Assembly (NCBI GenBank): GCA_900322105.1
Contig: ONYV01000047.1
Coordinates: forward strand, 1 to 7,650
Origin: an uncultured Eubacteriales bacterium
GTDB lineage: Bacteria; Bacillota; Clostridia; Oscillospirales; Acutalibacteraceae
DNA: 7,650 bases
Direction: 5' to 3'
Part shown: positions 6,998-7,650 of the stretch, piece after piece
How the letters are laid out: each line of letters begins with the position of its first letter
Position numbering within the stretch: the first letter of the stretch is position 1
Program-made: the position numbers and the translations under genes
Notes under the pieces: generated by a model
Seen by the model: only the letters and a program-made list of their open reading frames with translations
The model's database searches: none
What the model was told of the DNA's origin: nothing

Positions 6998-7003
6998 ACC
7001 TCC
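6998..7003 (-). promoter_or_regulatory. Ribosome binding site that fixes the ATPase start
   Basis: GGAGGT on the minus strand lies 8 bases before the ATG at 6988-6990. It decides against the 73-codon longer reading frame that would begin inside the exonuclease gene. Confidence 0.85.
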
Positions 7004-7049
7004 GTTCTGAGTGTATTCCGCAAGATCGCAGAACTCATAGCTGCTGCGG

Positions 7050-7650
7050 TCAGATATCGATCTCCAGAAGGACGGGGCAGTGGTCGCTGCCGTAGATATC
7101 GGAGAGGATGTCGGCGCGTTTGATCTGATCCTTGATGCGGTCGGAAACAATAAAGTAGTCGATGCGCCATCCTGCGTTTTTTTCTCTTGCTTTGAAACGG
7201 TATGACCACCAGCTGTAGCGTCCTGTTTCGTCAGGATGCAGATAACGGAAGGTGTCCGTGAAGCCGCTTTTAAGCAGCGTATCGATCTTTTCACGCTCTT
7301 CATCAGAAAAACCTGCGTTGCCGCGGTTGGTTTTCGGGTTTTTCAGGTCGATCTCCTCATGTGCCACATTGAGGTCGCCGCAGTAGATGACAGGCTTTTT
7401 CTGATCGAGTTCGGTCAGATAGTGTTTCAGATCGTCCTCCCACTGCATTCTGTAGCCGATCCTTTTCAGACCATCCTGCGCATTGGGCGTATAGACGTTG
7501 ACTAAATAGAAGGTTTCTGTTTCAATGGTGATCATCCGCCCCTCGTGCGCATGATCGTCAATGTTCATTCCGTTATATGTAACCGAGAGCGGCGTATGCG
7601 GTGTAAAAACAGCCGTACCCGAATAGCCCTTTTTTTCGGCGCTGTTAAAG
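7050..7650 (-). CDS. xth: Exodeoxyribonuclease III (ExoA type), 5' end outside window
   Basis: The reading frame continues without a stop to the window edge, giving 199 complete codons; about 50 N-terminal residues are missing compared with the usual ~250. An internal ATG at 7566-7568 is not the start, because EKKGYSGTAVFTPHTPLSV upstream of it is already typical family sequence. The product is a DNA-repair enzyme of the endonuclease/exonuclease/phosphatase fold, with AP endonuclease and 3'-exonuclease activity. Key motifs in fragment numbering are VYTPN (52-56, catalytic Tyr), GDLNVAH (91-97, metal and active-site Asp and Asn), WWSYRF (147-152), WRIDYF (161-166) and GSDHCPV (187-193, the catalytic Asp-His pair). 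The missing N-terminus would carry the first metal-binding Glu. It lies 59 bases upstream of the ABC ATPase on the same strand with no terminator between, so partial co-transcription is possible. Confidence 0.96.
   Translation of the reverse strand, partial: FNSAEKKGYSGTAVFTPHTPLSVTYNGMNIDDHAHEGRMITIETETFYLVNVYTPNAQDGLKRIGYRMQWEDDLKHYLTELDQKKPVIYCGDLNVAHEEIDLKNPKTNRGNAGFSDEEREKIDTLLKSGFTDTFRYLHPDETGRYSWWSYRFKAREKNAGWRIDYFIVSDRIKDQIKRADILSDIYGSDHCPVLLEIDI

Noticed and set aside
6991..7049. Promoter for the transporter operon
   Set aside because: TTGCGG and TATGAG appear on the minus strand but not with usable spacing to partner boxes, so I do not call a promoter.
6991..7209. N-terminal extension of the ABC ATPase to an ATG at 7209
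   Set aside because: The extra 73 codons overlap the exonuclease gene and look unlike ABC protein sequence. The ATG at 6990 has a well-placed GGAGG.
7566..7568. ATG as the start of the exonuclease gene
   Set aside because: The frame stays open upstream to the window edge and encodes typical ExoA-type sequence there, so the true start is outside the window.

Overview
The window looks like chromosomal DNA from a low-to-mid GC Gram-positive bacterium, most likely a gut or rumen clostridium of the Ruminococcus/Oscillospiraceae type. This is an inference from strong GGAGG ribosome binding sites before every gene whose start is visible, sigma-A type promoters, and the protein families present. It rests on no database search. 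I see no mobile element, CRISPR array, tRNA or rRNA.

The left end (1-619, minus strand) holds the N-terminal 206 residues of an asparaginase-like protein that runs off the window. It is transcribed divergently from a plus-strand gene (783-2165) for a membrane protein with a CNNM/DUF21-like region, two CBS domains and a CorC/HlyC C-terminal domain. The 163-base gap between their start codons is compact. It holds two face-to-face sigma-A promoters, a perfect 16-bp palindrome that covers both -35 boxes, and a 30-base inverted repeat at the predicted start of the asparaginase transcript.

The rest of the window is a minus-strand series reading right to left. An exodeoxyribonuclease III gene, cut off at its 5' end by the window edge, is followed by an ABC ATPase, an ABC-2 type permease, a GldG-like two-pass membrane protein with a large extracytoplasmic part, and a DUF4340 protein with one membrane anchor. 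The last four are separated by only 2-17 bases and surely form one operon. A hairpin at 2171-2204 lies between the convergent CBS gene and this operon and can act as a terminator in both directions.

The four-gene set resembles the GldA/GldF/GldG ABC transporter known from Bacteroidetes gliding, with DUF4340 as a fourth component. In a non-gliding Gram-positive its substrate is unknown. I infer that the ATPase and permease drive or regulate an extracytoplasmic process in which the GldG-like and DUF4340 proteins are surface-exposed partners. This module is the best candidate for an under-described system here. Two smaller points also stand out. The CBS protein has lost, by eye alignment, most of the residues that bind Mg2+ in CNNM/CorC transporters. 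The asparaginase-like protein has Ser in place of the second catalytic Thr and no evident catalytic Lys.
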